Assembly (NCBI GenBank): GCA_000497835.1 | Contig: KI547164.1 | Location: 672,478 to 732,641 of the forward strand | Source: a gamma proteobacterium L18 | GTDB taxonomy: Bacteria > Pseudomonadota > Gammaproteobacteria > Pseudomonadales > Pseudomonadaceae | Direction: 5' to 3' | Length of the DNA: 60,164 nt | Shown here: positions 52,903 through 60,164 of the stretch, piece after piece | Layout: each line of letters begins with the position of its first letter | How positions within the stretch are numbered: the stretch's first letter is position 1 | Made by a program: the position numbers and the translations under genes | Notes under the pieces: generated by a model | The model's database searches: none | Told to the model about the DNA's origin: nothing | The model's input: only the letters and a program-made list of their open reading frames with translations

Positions 52903-55050
52903 CGCAAAGCGGGCAGTTCACCATCACCGCCCCCGATGGCCTGAACAACCTGACCATCGGCGGCGTGAACATCGTCACCAACGGCGTGGGTAATACCGCC
53001 CCCGTGATCATCGAGACCGGGCTGGGCACGCTGACCATCAATCCGGTCGACCCCACCACCGGCGTGGTCACGTACAGCTACACCCTGACCCACAATGATG
53101 TCCATCCGGACGGGCAGGGCATCAATACGCTGCCCGACACCTTCCAGGTGGTGGCGACCGACACCGACGGCAGCAGCGCGGTCACCCAGATCACCACCAC
53201 CATCGTCGACGACGTGCCCCGGGCGGTGGACGACAATCCCACCACTGCGGCTACCGAGCAGAACCTGGTGCTGACCGGTGACGTACTGGGCAACGACGTC
53301 CAGGGCGCCGACCGCATTTCCATCATCAACAACACCGGGCCGATCAGCCCCGGTACCTTCAACGGTACCTACGGCACCCTGGTGCTGGCGGCCGACGGCA
53401 CCTACACCTACACCCTCAACGCGGCAGGCCAGGCGTTCTACGACCTGCACGGCGGCGGCAAGGGCGTGGACACCTTCACCTACACCCTCAACGATGCCGA
53501 CGGTGACACCAGCACCGCCACGCTGACGTTGCAGATCACCAACCTCAACGACCCGGTGACCATCACCGCGCCGGATGTGGGTGGCCTGAACACCCGCGTC
53601 AACGAAGCCAACCTGGAGCTGGGCAGCCGTCCGAACGAGGCGGCACTGACCAAGAGCGGTCAGTTCACCATTACGGCGCCCGATGGCCTGCAGAACCTGA
53701 CCATTGGCGGCGTTTCCATCGTCACCAATGGCGTGGGCAATACCGCCCCCGTGGTCATCGAGACCGGGCTGGGCACGCTGACCGTCAACCCGGTCGACCC
53801 CACCACCGGTCTGGTCACCTACACCTACACCCTGACCCACAACGATGTGCACGCTGACGCCCAGGGCCGCAACACCCTGACCGACACCTTCCAGGTGGTG
53901 GCCACCGACACCGATGGCAGCAGCGCGGTCACGCAGCTCACCACCACCATCGTCGACGACGTACCGCACGCGGTGAACGATCGCCCCACCACGGCGGCCA
54001 CCGAGCACAACCTGGTGCTGACCGGCAACGTGCTGACCAACGATGTGCAGGGCGCCGACCGTATTTCGATCATCAACAGCACCGGCCCGATCAGCCCCGG
54101 TACCTACACCGGCACTTACGGCACGCTGGTGCTGGCGGCTGACGGCAGCTACACCTATACGCTCGACGCGGCGGGCCAGGCGTTCTACGACCTGCACGGC
54201 GGCGGCAAGGGCCTGGACACCTTCACCTACACGCTCAATGACGCCGATGGCGATACCAGCACCGCCACGCTGACGTTGCGAATCACCAACGTCAACGACC
54301 CGGTCGTCATCACTGCGCCCGACGTCGGCGGCCTGACCACCACTGTCAATGAAGCCAACCTGATCAATGGCAGCAGCCCGGACGCAACCGCCCTGGTGCA
54401 GCACGGCCAGTTCACCGTCACCGCGCCCGACGGCCTGCAAACCCTGACCATCGGCGGTGCTGCCATCGTCACTGGCGGCGTGGGCATCAGCTCGCCCGTC
54501 ACTATCCAGACCGCGCTGGGCACGTTGACCATCAACAGCTACGTGCCGGCTACCGGCGTGGTCAGCTACACCTACACCCTGACCCATGCCGACACCCACC
54601 CCACCGGCGATGGCACCAACACCCTCACTGACAGCTTCACCGTGGTGGCCACCGACACCGACGGCAGCACTGCGACCAGCCAGTTGGTCACCACCATTGT
54701 CGACGACGTGCCCAAAGCCGTGGCCGATACCGGCGACGTGGTCGAAGGCGATCACATCACCATCAATGTCATCGGCAACGACAAGGTGGGCGCCGACGGT
54801 TCTACTGTGGTGGGCGTACGGGCTGGCATCGGCAGCGATGCCACCCCCGTCAGTGGCAACGTCGGTGTCTCCATTGCGGGCACTTACGGCTCCCTCACCA
54901 TTGATGATCAGGGCGTGGCCACCTACCAGGCCAACCCCAACTCGGTGAATACCGACGGCAAGACCGATACCTTCACCTACACCATCCGCGACGCCGACGG
55001 TGACCTCAGCACCACCACGGTCACCATCACCCTCAGCGATTCGGGCCTGA
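51358..55050 (+). repeat. Five tandem ~747-bp adhesin repeats (class 1)
   Basis: The landmark VNEAN recurs with its Asn codon at 51358, 52108, 52855, 53601 and 54348. Spacings are 750, 747, 746 and 747 bases. Each unit encodes a GQFTVTAPDGLQNLTI segment, a TFQVVATDTDGSSA segment, VDDVPxAVND, and DTFTYTLNDADGDTSTA. The third unit is one base short, which is the frameshift. Confidence 0.92.
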
Positions 55051-58000
55051 AGGCCACCGACCTGGGCGGCTTCGTGTTCGAAGCGGCGCTGCCCACCGGC
55101 ACCCACCCCGACTCCACCCTGGAAACCGTCAGCGGCAGCGTGCTGAACGCTGGCAGTGGCGGGGTTGGCACGCTGACCTACACCCTGGCGGGCGCCGATG
55201 CCAATGGCAACGTCACTACCCAGTACGGCACCTTGCACCTGGGGGCAGACGGCACCTACACCTACACCCTGACCAATGCGCCGCACATCGTTGGCCTGGG
55301 GACGCTGGACATTTTCACCCTGGTGACCACCGACAGCGTCGGCAACCAGACCCAGAGCCAGATCACCATCGCCATTGTCGACGACCGCCCCGTGGCGGTG
55401 AACGACGCCCAATCGGTCATCGAGGGCGGTATCGCCCAAGGCAACGTATTGGCCAATGACGTGGGCGGCGCCGACGGCATCGCCGGGGTCATCGGGGTCA
55501 AGGTCGGCTCCAGCAGCTCTACCGCGCTGCTGACCCACGGGGTGGGCAGCGTCATCCAGGGCACCTACGGCCAGTTGGTGATCCAGGCCAATGGCGATGC
55601 GGTCTACCACGCCAACCCGGATTCGGCGGCCTACGGGCAAGTCACTGACACGTTCAGCTACACCATCGTCGACAAGGACGGTGACACCAGCACGGCCAAC
55701 ATCACCATCACCATCAACGACGCCGGGCTGGTGGCGCACACCCCCGATGGCGTTACCGTGTTCGAAGCGGCGCTGGACACCGTGCAGAACCCTGGCGACC
55801 TGGCCCCCGGCACTTCCAACGGCAGCCTGGCGTTCCTGCCGGGTGAGACGGCCAATGGCACCGTGGCGGGCTCGGTCACCGGTGGCGTCGGCGCGCTGAC
55901 CTACAGCATTGCCGGCACCGCCGACGCCAATGGCAACGTGCAAGGGCAGTACGGCCTCATTCACATGAACGCCGACGGTACGTACACCTACACCCTGACC
56001 AATGCGCCCAAGGTCGAAGGCATCGGCACCACCGAAAGCTTTGCGGTGGTGACCACCGACAGCGCCGGCAACCACGCGGTCAGCCAGTTGACCATCAACA
56101 TCGTCGACGACAGCCCGATCGCCGTCCACGACGCCATCACCGTGACCGAAGGCCTGTTCGGCACCGGTAACGTGCTGGCCAATGACATTGCCGGCGCCGA
56201 TGGTTTTGGCAGTGTGGTAGGCGTGAAGGCGGGTTCCAGTGCCAGCACCGATAGCCTGTCCGGTGGGGTCGGCAGCATCATCCAGGGCACCTACGGCCAG
56301 TTGGTGATCCAGGCCGACGGCTCGTCGATCTACCACGCCAACCCCGATGCAGCCTACAGCGGCACCGTCACCGATACCTTCAGCTACACCGTCGTGGACA
56401 AGGACGGGGACACCAGCACCGCCAATATCACCATCACCATCAAGGACGCTGGCCTGCAGGCCTGCGACGTGAATGGCGTGGTGGTGTTCGAAGCCGGTCT
56501 GGACACCGTCAAGGACGGTGCTGACCTGGGGGCCAGCACGGTCACCGGCAGCCATGGTGACTGGACCCTTGAAACCGCCAGCGGCACCGTGGCCGGCTCG
56601 GTCACGGGCGGGGTGGGCACGCTCACCTACAGCATCAACGGCACCGTCGACGCCAACGGCAACATTCAAGGGCAGTACGGCCTCATCCACATGAACGCCG
56701 ACGGCACCTACACCTACACCCTGACCAGTGCGCCCAAGGTCGCCGGCATTGGCACCACCGAAAGCTTTGTGGTGCTGACCACCGACAGCGCGGGCAACCA
56801 CGCGGTCAGCCAGCTGACCATCAACATTGTCGATGACAAGCCAGTGGCCGTGCACGACGCCATCACCGTGGGTGAAGGGCAGTATGCCCAGGGCAACGTG
56901 CTGGCCAACGACGTGGCGGGCGCCGATGGCATCTACCAGGTCATCGGGGTCAAGGCTGGCGCACAGATCCAGCCGGTGGCCGGCAACGTGGGCAGCATCA
57001 TCGTCGGCACCTATGGCCAACTGGTCATCAACGCCGACGGCAGCAGCGTCTACCACGCCAACCCCAACGTGGCCGCTCACGGTGACGTGGTGGATAAATT
57101 CACCTACTCGCTGGTCGACAACGACGGCGACATCAGCACCGCCACCGTGTCCATCACGGTGACCGACTCGGGCTTGCACATCGTGCCGGGTGTAGGCCCG
57201 GGCATCACCGTGGCCGAGGCGGCGCTGGACCTCAATCAGGATGGCAAGGACCTGGCGGCTGGTACCGTAGTGGGCAGCAACCCCGACTCCACGGCCGAGA
57301 CCGCCACCGGTTCCGTGGCGGGCTCGATCGTGGGTGCTTCAGGCAGCATCACCTACAGCATCGACGGCGCCACCAATGGCCTGTACACCACGGCCCACGG
57401 CATCATCCAGCTCAACAGCGACGGCACCTTCACCTACACCCTGACCTCGGCACCCAAGACCGATCCGTCGACCAACAACGGTGCCGATACCACCACCGAC
57501 ACCATCACCTACCGTGGCACCGACGCCCAAGGCAACTCGGTCACCAGCCAGTTGGTGATCAACATCACCGACGACGTGCCGCAGGCAGGTTCCATCGACC
57601 GTGCGGTCATCGCGCCACAGGAAAACACCAACCTGCTGCTGGTGATCGACGTGTCGGGCAGCATGAACGATGCCTCGGGGGTCAATGGCCTGACGCGGCT
57701 GGAGCTGGCAAAGCAGTCGATCATCGCGCTGCTGGACAAGTACGATGCCCAGGGTGACGTCAAGGTCCAGGTGGTCGCGTTCAACAACGCCACCCAGACC
57801 GAGAGCAATGTGTGGGTCGACGTGGCCACGGCCAAGGCGTACATCGCCGGGCTGAGCGCCAGCGGCGGTACCAACTATGACTACGCGCTGACGGCCGCCA
57901 AGGCAGCCTTCGCCGCCAATGGCAAGTTGGTGGATGGTCAGAACGTGACCTACTTCTTCTCCGACGGCAACCCGACCCTGTCCGATACCCACCCCACCTC

Positions 58001-60035
58001 GGGCAACGGCCAGTCCAGCTCGCAGACCAACACCAACCTGGGTGACGGCATCGACGCCGGTGAAGAAACGGTGTGGACCAACTTCCTGGTCGCCAATGAC
58101 ATCAAGGCCTACGCAATCGGCCTGGGTACCGGCGTGCAGGCGCAGTACCTGAACCCGATCGCCTTCGACGGCACCACCGGCACCAACACCGGCGCCGTGG
58201 TGGTCACCAACCTCAACGACCTCAATGGCGTGCTGAGCAGCACCGTGCAGAGCGTGGCCCTGACCGGCAGCCTGCTGTCCAACGGCACCTTTGGCGCCGA
58301 CGGTGGCTTCGTCAAGTCGATCACGGTGGACGGCGTCACTTACACTTACGATCCGAAGGCCAACAGTGGTGCCGGGGGCATGAGCGTCTCGGCGGGTAGC
58401 ACCAGCCATGGCACCTTCGACACCAGCACCAACAGCATCACCGTGACCACCAGCAAAGGCGGCACCGTGGTGGTGGACATGGACAACGGGGCGTACACCT
58501 ACACCTCCAACGGCGCTACCACCGCCTACACCGACAAGGTCACCTTCCAGCTTTCGGACAACGATGGCGACCTGTCCAACCCGGCCAACCTGAGCGTGAC
58601 GGTGACCCCGAACTCGCCACCGGTGGCGGCAGCCGATCATGTGATCACCAACATCCTGTCCTCGACCATCATCGTGCCCAGCGAGGCACTGACGGCCAAC
58701 GACACCGATGCCAATGGGGATCCGCTGACGGTGGCCAATACCGGGTTCGCCACCGGCTGGGGCAAGGGCACGGACTTCACGGCCACCAGCAAGCAGACCG
58801 TCAGCTTCACTGGCCATGGCAACAGCTACAGCAACCAGGCCATCAGCCTCGACCGCAGTTCGTTCCAGGCCACGGCTGCCAGCATGACGGCGGCATTGCT
58901 GGTCACCGGCTACCTGGCCAACGGTAACACTGCCAACGCCAATGACTACATCACCGTGCACCTGAAAGCCGGCGAAAGTCTGAACATCACCGACAACAGC
59001 AACAGTCATCTGAACTTGAGCTGGTCATTGGGCAACGGTCAATCCAACGGCCTGGGTGATGGCGGCACGCTGACGGCCACCACCGAGGGCGACTACACCA
59101 TCCATGTGGCCCATGCCAGCGGCTATAGCGGCAGCAATGTCGAATACACGCTGGGCATGAACATCAACTACGCCGGCGCTGCTGCGGACGCACCTGACCT
59201 GAATGCCACCTACACCGTCAGCGACAACCACGGTGGCAGCGACACCGCGGCCGCGGTGATCAGCTACCAGGCCGGGCACACCCTGACCGGCACCTCGGGC
59301 GATGACATCCTGATGGGTGACGACAGCGGCAACACGCTGCTGGGCAAGGCGGGCAATGACTTCATGATCGGCGGTGCCGGCAATGACGTCTTCGACGGCG
59401 GCACCGGTGTCAACACCGTCAGCTACCACAACGCCAAGTCGGCGGTAACCGTCGACCTGAGTAATACCGGGGTGCAGGACACGGTGGGTGCCGGGCACGA
59501 TCAGTTGATCAACATCCAGAACCTGTTGGGTTCCGATTATGGTGACCACCTGACCGGCAACGACCAGGCCAACGTCATCAACGGCGGCCTGGGCAATGAC
59601 GTGATCAATGGCGGTGGCGGCAACGACACCATCATCGGCGGCCTGGGTGACAACACCCTGACCGGCGGCGCCGGGGCCGATACCTTCCAGTACCTGGCGG
59701 GCAACTCGGGCCACGACACCATCACCGACTTCACCCTGGGCACCGACAAGCTGGACCTGTCGCAACTGCTGCAAGGTGATGGCGCCACGGCGTCGACCCT
59801 GGACGATTACCTGCACTTCAAGGTAACTGGCAGTGGCTCGGGGCTGGTCTCCAGCATCGACGTCAGCACCACCGCAGGCGGTGCGGCCACCCAGACCATC
59901 GACCTGAAAGGCGTCGACCTGGCCAGCCACTACGGTGTGACGCCAACGGCGGGTGGCGTGGTGTCGGCGCATGACACGGCGACCATCGTCAGCGGGATGC
60001 TGGGGGATCATTCGTTGAAGGTGGATGTGGCTTGA
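52965..60035 (+). CDS. Adhesin C-terminal fragment: repeats, VWA, RTX and secretion signal
   Basis: The frame is open from before 52890; the first usable start is GTG 52965, without a ribosome site, giving 2356 residues. It holds the rest of repeats 3-5, four 242-residue repeats (to about 57590), a VWA domain at 57630-58250 (DVSGSMN, SGGTNYD, FFSDGNP), a cadherin-like segment (ANDTDANGDPL), a beta domain, RTX Ca-binding repeats at 59280-59720 (GGAGNDVFDGG; GGLGNDVINGGGGNDTI) and a C-terminal secretion signal. Probably not translated on its own unless the frameshift is an artefact. Confidence 0.8.
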   Translation: MNIVTNGVGNTAPVIIETGLGTLTINPVDPTTGVVTYSYTLTHNDVHPDGQGINTLPDTFQVVATDTDGSSAVTQITTTIVDDVPRAVDDNPTTAATEQNLVLTGDVLGNDVQGADRISIINNTGPISPGTFNGTYGTLVLAADGTYTYTLNAAGQAFYDLHGGGKGVDTFTYTLNDADGDTSTATLTLQITNLNDPVTITAPDVGGLNTRVNEANLELGSRPNEAALTKSGQFTITAPDGLQNLTIGGVSIVTNGVGNTAPVVIETGLGTLTVNPVDPTTGLVTYTYTLTHNDVHADAQGRNTLTDTFQVVATDTDGSSAVTQLTTTIVDDVPHAVNDRPTTAATEHNLVLTGNVLTNDVQGADRISIINSTGPISPGTYTGTYGTLVLAADGSYTYTLDAAGQAFYDLHGGGKGLDTFTYTLNDADGDTSTATLTLRITNVNDPVVITAPDVGGLTTTVNEANLINGSSPDATALVQHGQFTVTAPDGLQTLTIGGAAIVTGGVGISSPVTIQTALGTLTINSYVPATGVVSYTYTLTHADTHPTGDGTNTLTDSFTVVATDTDGSTATSQLVTTIVDDVPKAVADTGDVVEGDHITINVIGNDKVGADGSTVVGVRAGIGSDATPVSGNVGVSIAGTYGSLTIDDQGVATYQANPNSVNTDGKTDTFTYTIRDADGDLSTTTVTITLSDSGLKATDLGGFVFEAALPTGTHPDSTLETVSGSVLNAGSGGVGTLTYTLAGADANGNVTTQYGTLHLGADGTYTYTLTNAPHIVGLGTLDIFTLVTTDSVGNQTQSQITIAIVDDRPVAVNDAQSVIEGGIAQGNVLANDVGGADGIAGVIGVKVGSSSSTALLTHGVGSVIQGTYGQLVIQANGDAVYHANPDSAAYGQVTDTFSYTIVDKDGDTSTANITITINDAGLVAHTPDGVTVFEAALDTVQNPGDLAPGTSNGSLAFLPGETANGTVAGSVTGGVGALTYSIAGTADANGNVQGQYGLIHMNADGTYTYTLTNAPKVEGIGTTESFAVVTTDSAGNHAVSQLTINIVDDSPIAVHDAITVTEGLFGTGNVLANDIAGADGFGSVVGVKAGSSASTDSLSGGVGSIIQGTYGQLVIQADGSSIYHANPDAAYSGTVTDTFSYTVVDKDGDTSTANITITIKDAGLQACDVNGVVVFEAGLDTVKDGADLGASTVTGSHGDWTLETASGTVAGSVTGGVGTLTYSINGTVDANGNIQGQYGLIHMNADGTYTYTLTSAPKVAGIGTTESFVVLTTDSAGNHAVSQLTINIVDDKPVAVHDAITVGEGQYAQGNVLANDVAGADGIYQVIGVKAGAQIQPVAGNVGSIIVGTYGQLVINADGSSVYHANPNVAAHGDVVDKFTYSLVDNDGDISTATVSITVTDSGLHIVPGVGPGITVAEAALDLNQDGKDLAAGTVVGSNPDSTAETATGSVAGSIVGASGSITYSIDGATNGLYTTAHGIIQLNSDGTFTYTLTSAPKTDPSTNNGADTTTDTITYRGTDAQGNSVTSQLVINITDDVPQAGSIDRAVIAPQENTNLLLVIDVSGSMNDASGVNGLTRLELAKQSIIALLDKYDAQGDVKVQVVAFNNATQTESNVWVDVATAKAYIAGLSASGGTNYDYALTAAKAAFAANGKLVDGQNVTYFFSDGNPTLSDTHPTSGNGQSSSQTNTNLGDGIDAGEETVWTNFLVANDIKAYAIGLGTGVQAQYLNPIAFDGTTGTNTGAVVVTNLNDLNGVLSSTVQSVALTGSLLSNGTFGADGGFVKSITVDGVTYTYDPKANSGAGGMSVSAGSTSHGTFDTSTNSITVTTSKGGTVVVDMDNGAYTYTSNGATTAYTDKVTFQLSDNDGDLSNPANLSVTVTPNSPPVAAADHVITNILSSTIIVPSEALTANDTDANGDPLTVANTGFATGWGKGTDFTATSKQTVSFTGHGNSYSNQAISLDRSSFQATAASMTAALLVTGYLANGNTANANDYITVHLKAGESLNITDNSNSHLNLSWSLGNGQSNGLGDGGTLTATTEGDYTIHVAHASGYSGSNVEYTLGMNINYAGAAADAPDLNATYTVSDNHGGSDTAAAVISYQAGHTLTGTSGDDILMGDDSGNTLLGKAGNDFMIGGAGNDVFDGGTGVNTVSYHNAKSAVTVDLSNTGVQDTVGAGHDQLINIQNLLGSDYGDHLTGNDQANVINGGLGNDVINGGGGNDTIIGGLGDNTLTGGAGADTFQYLAGNSGHDTITDFTLGTDKLDLSQLLQGDGATASTLDDYLHFKVTGSGSGLVSSIDVSTTAGGAATQTIDLKGVDLASHYGVTPTAGGVVSAHDTATIVSGMLGDHSLKVDVA
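55060..57590 (+). repeat. Four ~726-bp adhesin repeats (class 2)
   Basis: The FEAAL/AEAAL landmark falls at 55078, 55761, 56487 and 57213, with spacings 683, 726 and 726. Units encode GxLTYSIxGTxDANGNxQGQYG, HMNADGTYTYTLTxAP and VxDTFSYTxVDKDGDTSTANIT. They are a different class from the upstream repeats, with very high identity between units 2 and 3. Confidence 0.88.
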
Positions 60036-60046
60036 TGGGGTGTTAG

Positions 60047-60084
60047 ATGAAAAAAATCCCGCCTTTTTTGGCGGGATTTTTTTT
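60047..60084 (+). terminator. Rho-independent terminator of the adhesin gene
   Basis: AAAAAATCCCGCC pairs with GGCGGGATTTTTTTT around a T-rich loop, 12 bases after the stop codon. Confidence 0.92.
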
Positions 60085-60132
60085 GTGGGGGGCATTGAAG
60101 TGCATGTCTTTGGGTGTGTGGTGTTCTTGAGA

Positions 60133-60164
60133 TCGCGCGCCGCCGCGCGGCGCGCTTCCCGGGC
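60133..60164. repeat. GC-rich palindrome at the window edge
   Basis: GCGCGCCG and CGGCGCGC arms around CCGCG. It resembles a further REP-type or stem-loop element but is cut by the end of the window. Confidence 0.45.

Larger units (their letters stand above)
50764..60035 (+). pseudogene. LapA/MapA-type giant RTX adhesin, frame broken by a one-base deletion
   Basis: Restoring one base at about 52889-52891 gives a single 3090-codon product. Order: N-terminal retention module with LapG-type site TAAG (residues 116-119); five Ig-like/cadherin-like repeats of about 249 residues; four of about 242 residues; a von Willebrand A domain with MIDAS motif DVSGSMN; a further beta domain; RTX nonapeptides; type I secretion signal. 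As sequenced, translation stops at 52902, leaving the secretion signal untranslated, so neither half should work as an adhesin. The cause may be a real phase-off mutation or a sequencing error in a C-rich repeat. Confidence 0.8.

Noticed and set aside
52880..52905. Programmed ribosomal frameshift as the explanation of the adhesin break
   Set aside because: No recognisable slippery heptamer or conserved downstream pseudoknot; a missing base in a C run explains the data more simply, though not excluded experimentally.
52734..57179. A 1481-codon open frame on the minus strand within the adhesin gene
   Set aside because: It is antisense to the repeats, inherits their periodicity, has no ribosome site and gives Gly/Val/His-rich low-complexity sequence, an effect of high-GC codon bias.
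51358..57590. Possible CRISPR array because of regular repeats
   Set aside because: Units are about 726-750 bases and protein-coding; there are no 28-37-base direct repeats with unique spacers.
57339..59009. Another long minus-strand frame (and similar ones at 50665-52776 and 59025-60095)
   Set aside because: Antisense shadows of the adhesin with no domain pattern or start signals.
1..60164. tRNA, rRNA, prophage or insertion-sequence genes
   Set aside because: None recognised on either strand by reading; no transposase or integrase motifs and no cloverleaf-like stretches with CCA-type ends were noticed. A tRNAscan or IS search would settle this.

Overview
The window is a high-GC chromosomal segment of a Pseudomonas, most likely of the P. 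putida/fluorescens side. The evidence is the gene content (minCDE-rluA-apeB block, HtrB-type acyltransferase, MlaA, DUF485-actP, NasA fused to a CysJ-like reductase, LapA-type adhesin with its secretion system) and the dense scatter of Pseudomonas REP elements. From memory, much of the left half resembles P. aeruginosa PA3234-PA3262 in content; I could not check this. No rRNA, tRNA, CRISPR array, prophage or intact insertion sequence was seen.

Layout. 0.1-5.8 kb: a five-gene uptake operon (ABC ATPase, two permeases, a cytoplasmic alkaline-phosphatase-superfamily hydrolase, periplasmic binding protein) facing a GntR/UTRA regulator, with two candidate operators between them. 5.7-14.3 kb: MEKHLA protein, MscS-type channel, a 55-residue membrane protein, aminopeptidase ApeB, RluA, MinE/MinD/MinC and a lauroyl acyltransferase. 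14.5-21.1 kb: patatin phospholipase, pirin, an alpha/beta hydrolase coupled to MlaA, a small membrane protein and a GH17 membrane protein. 21.4-28.1 kb: glycine-betaine-type binding protein, DUF485/ActP acetate permease, DUF3309 mini-protein, and a catalase-like protein coupled to a di-heme cytochrome c peroxidase-like protein. 28.4-35.8 kb: nitrate and nitrite assimilation (NasA fusion, NirB, NirD); both transcription units have a sigma-54 promoter and a leader that matches the ANTAR dual-hexaloop antiterminator element. 36-45.2 kb: PcaQ-like regulator, lipoprotein FKBP isomerase, YkvA protein, a three-gene HTH/hypothetical/Sel1-like operon, an EAL-CBS-GGDEF protein, tail-specific protease Prc and a quinone oxidoreductase-like MDR protein. 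45.3-60.1 kb: a type I secretion system (membrane fusion protein, ABC exporter, TolC-like channel) divergent from a giant repetitive RTX adhesin.

The most striking observations are: (1) the adhesin frame is broken by one missing base in its third long repeat, shown by a 746-bp spacing where the neighbouring units are 747-750 bp; (2) the nasA and nirB leaders carry near-identical ANTAR-type hexaloops overlapping the attenuator; (3) five REP families occur, mostly as inverted pairs, in most gene-end gaps; (4) a perfect palindrome of two DnaA-box-like 9-mers lies upstream of the ykvA-like gene.

Start codons were chosen from ribosome binding sites, overlaps with upstream genes and family lengths. 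Functions come from motif recognition only; no database search was run.
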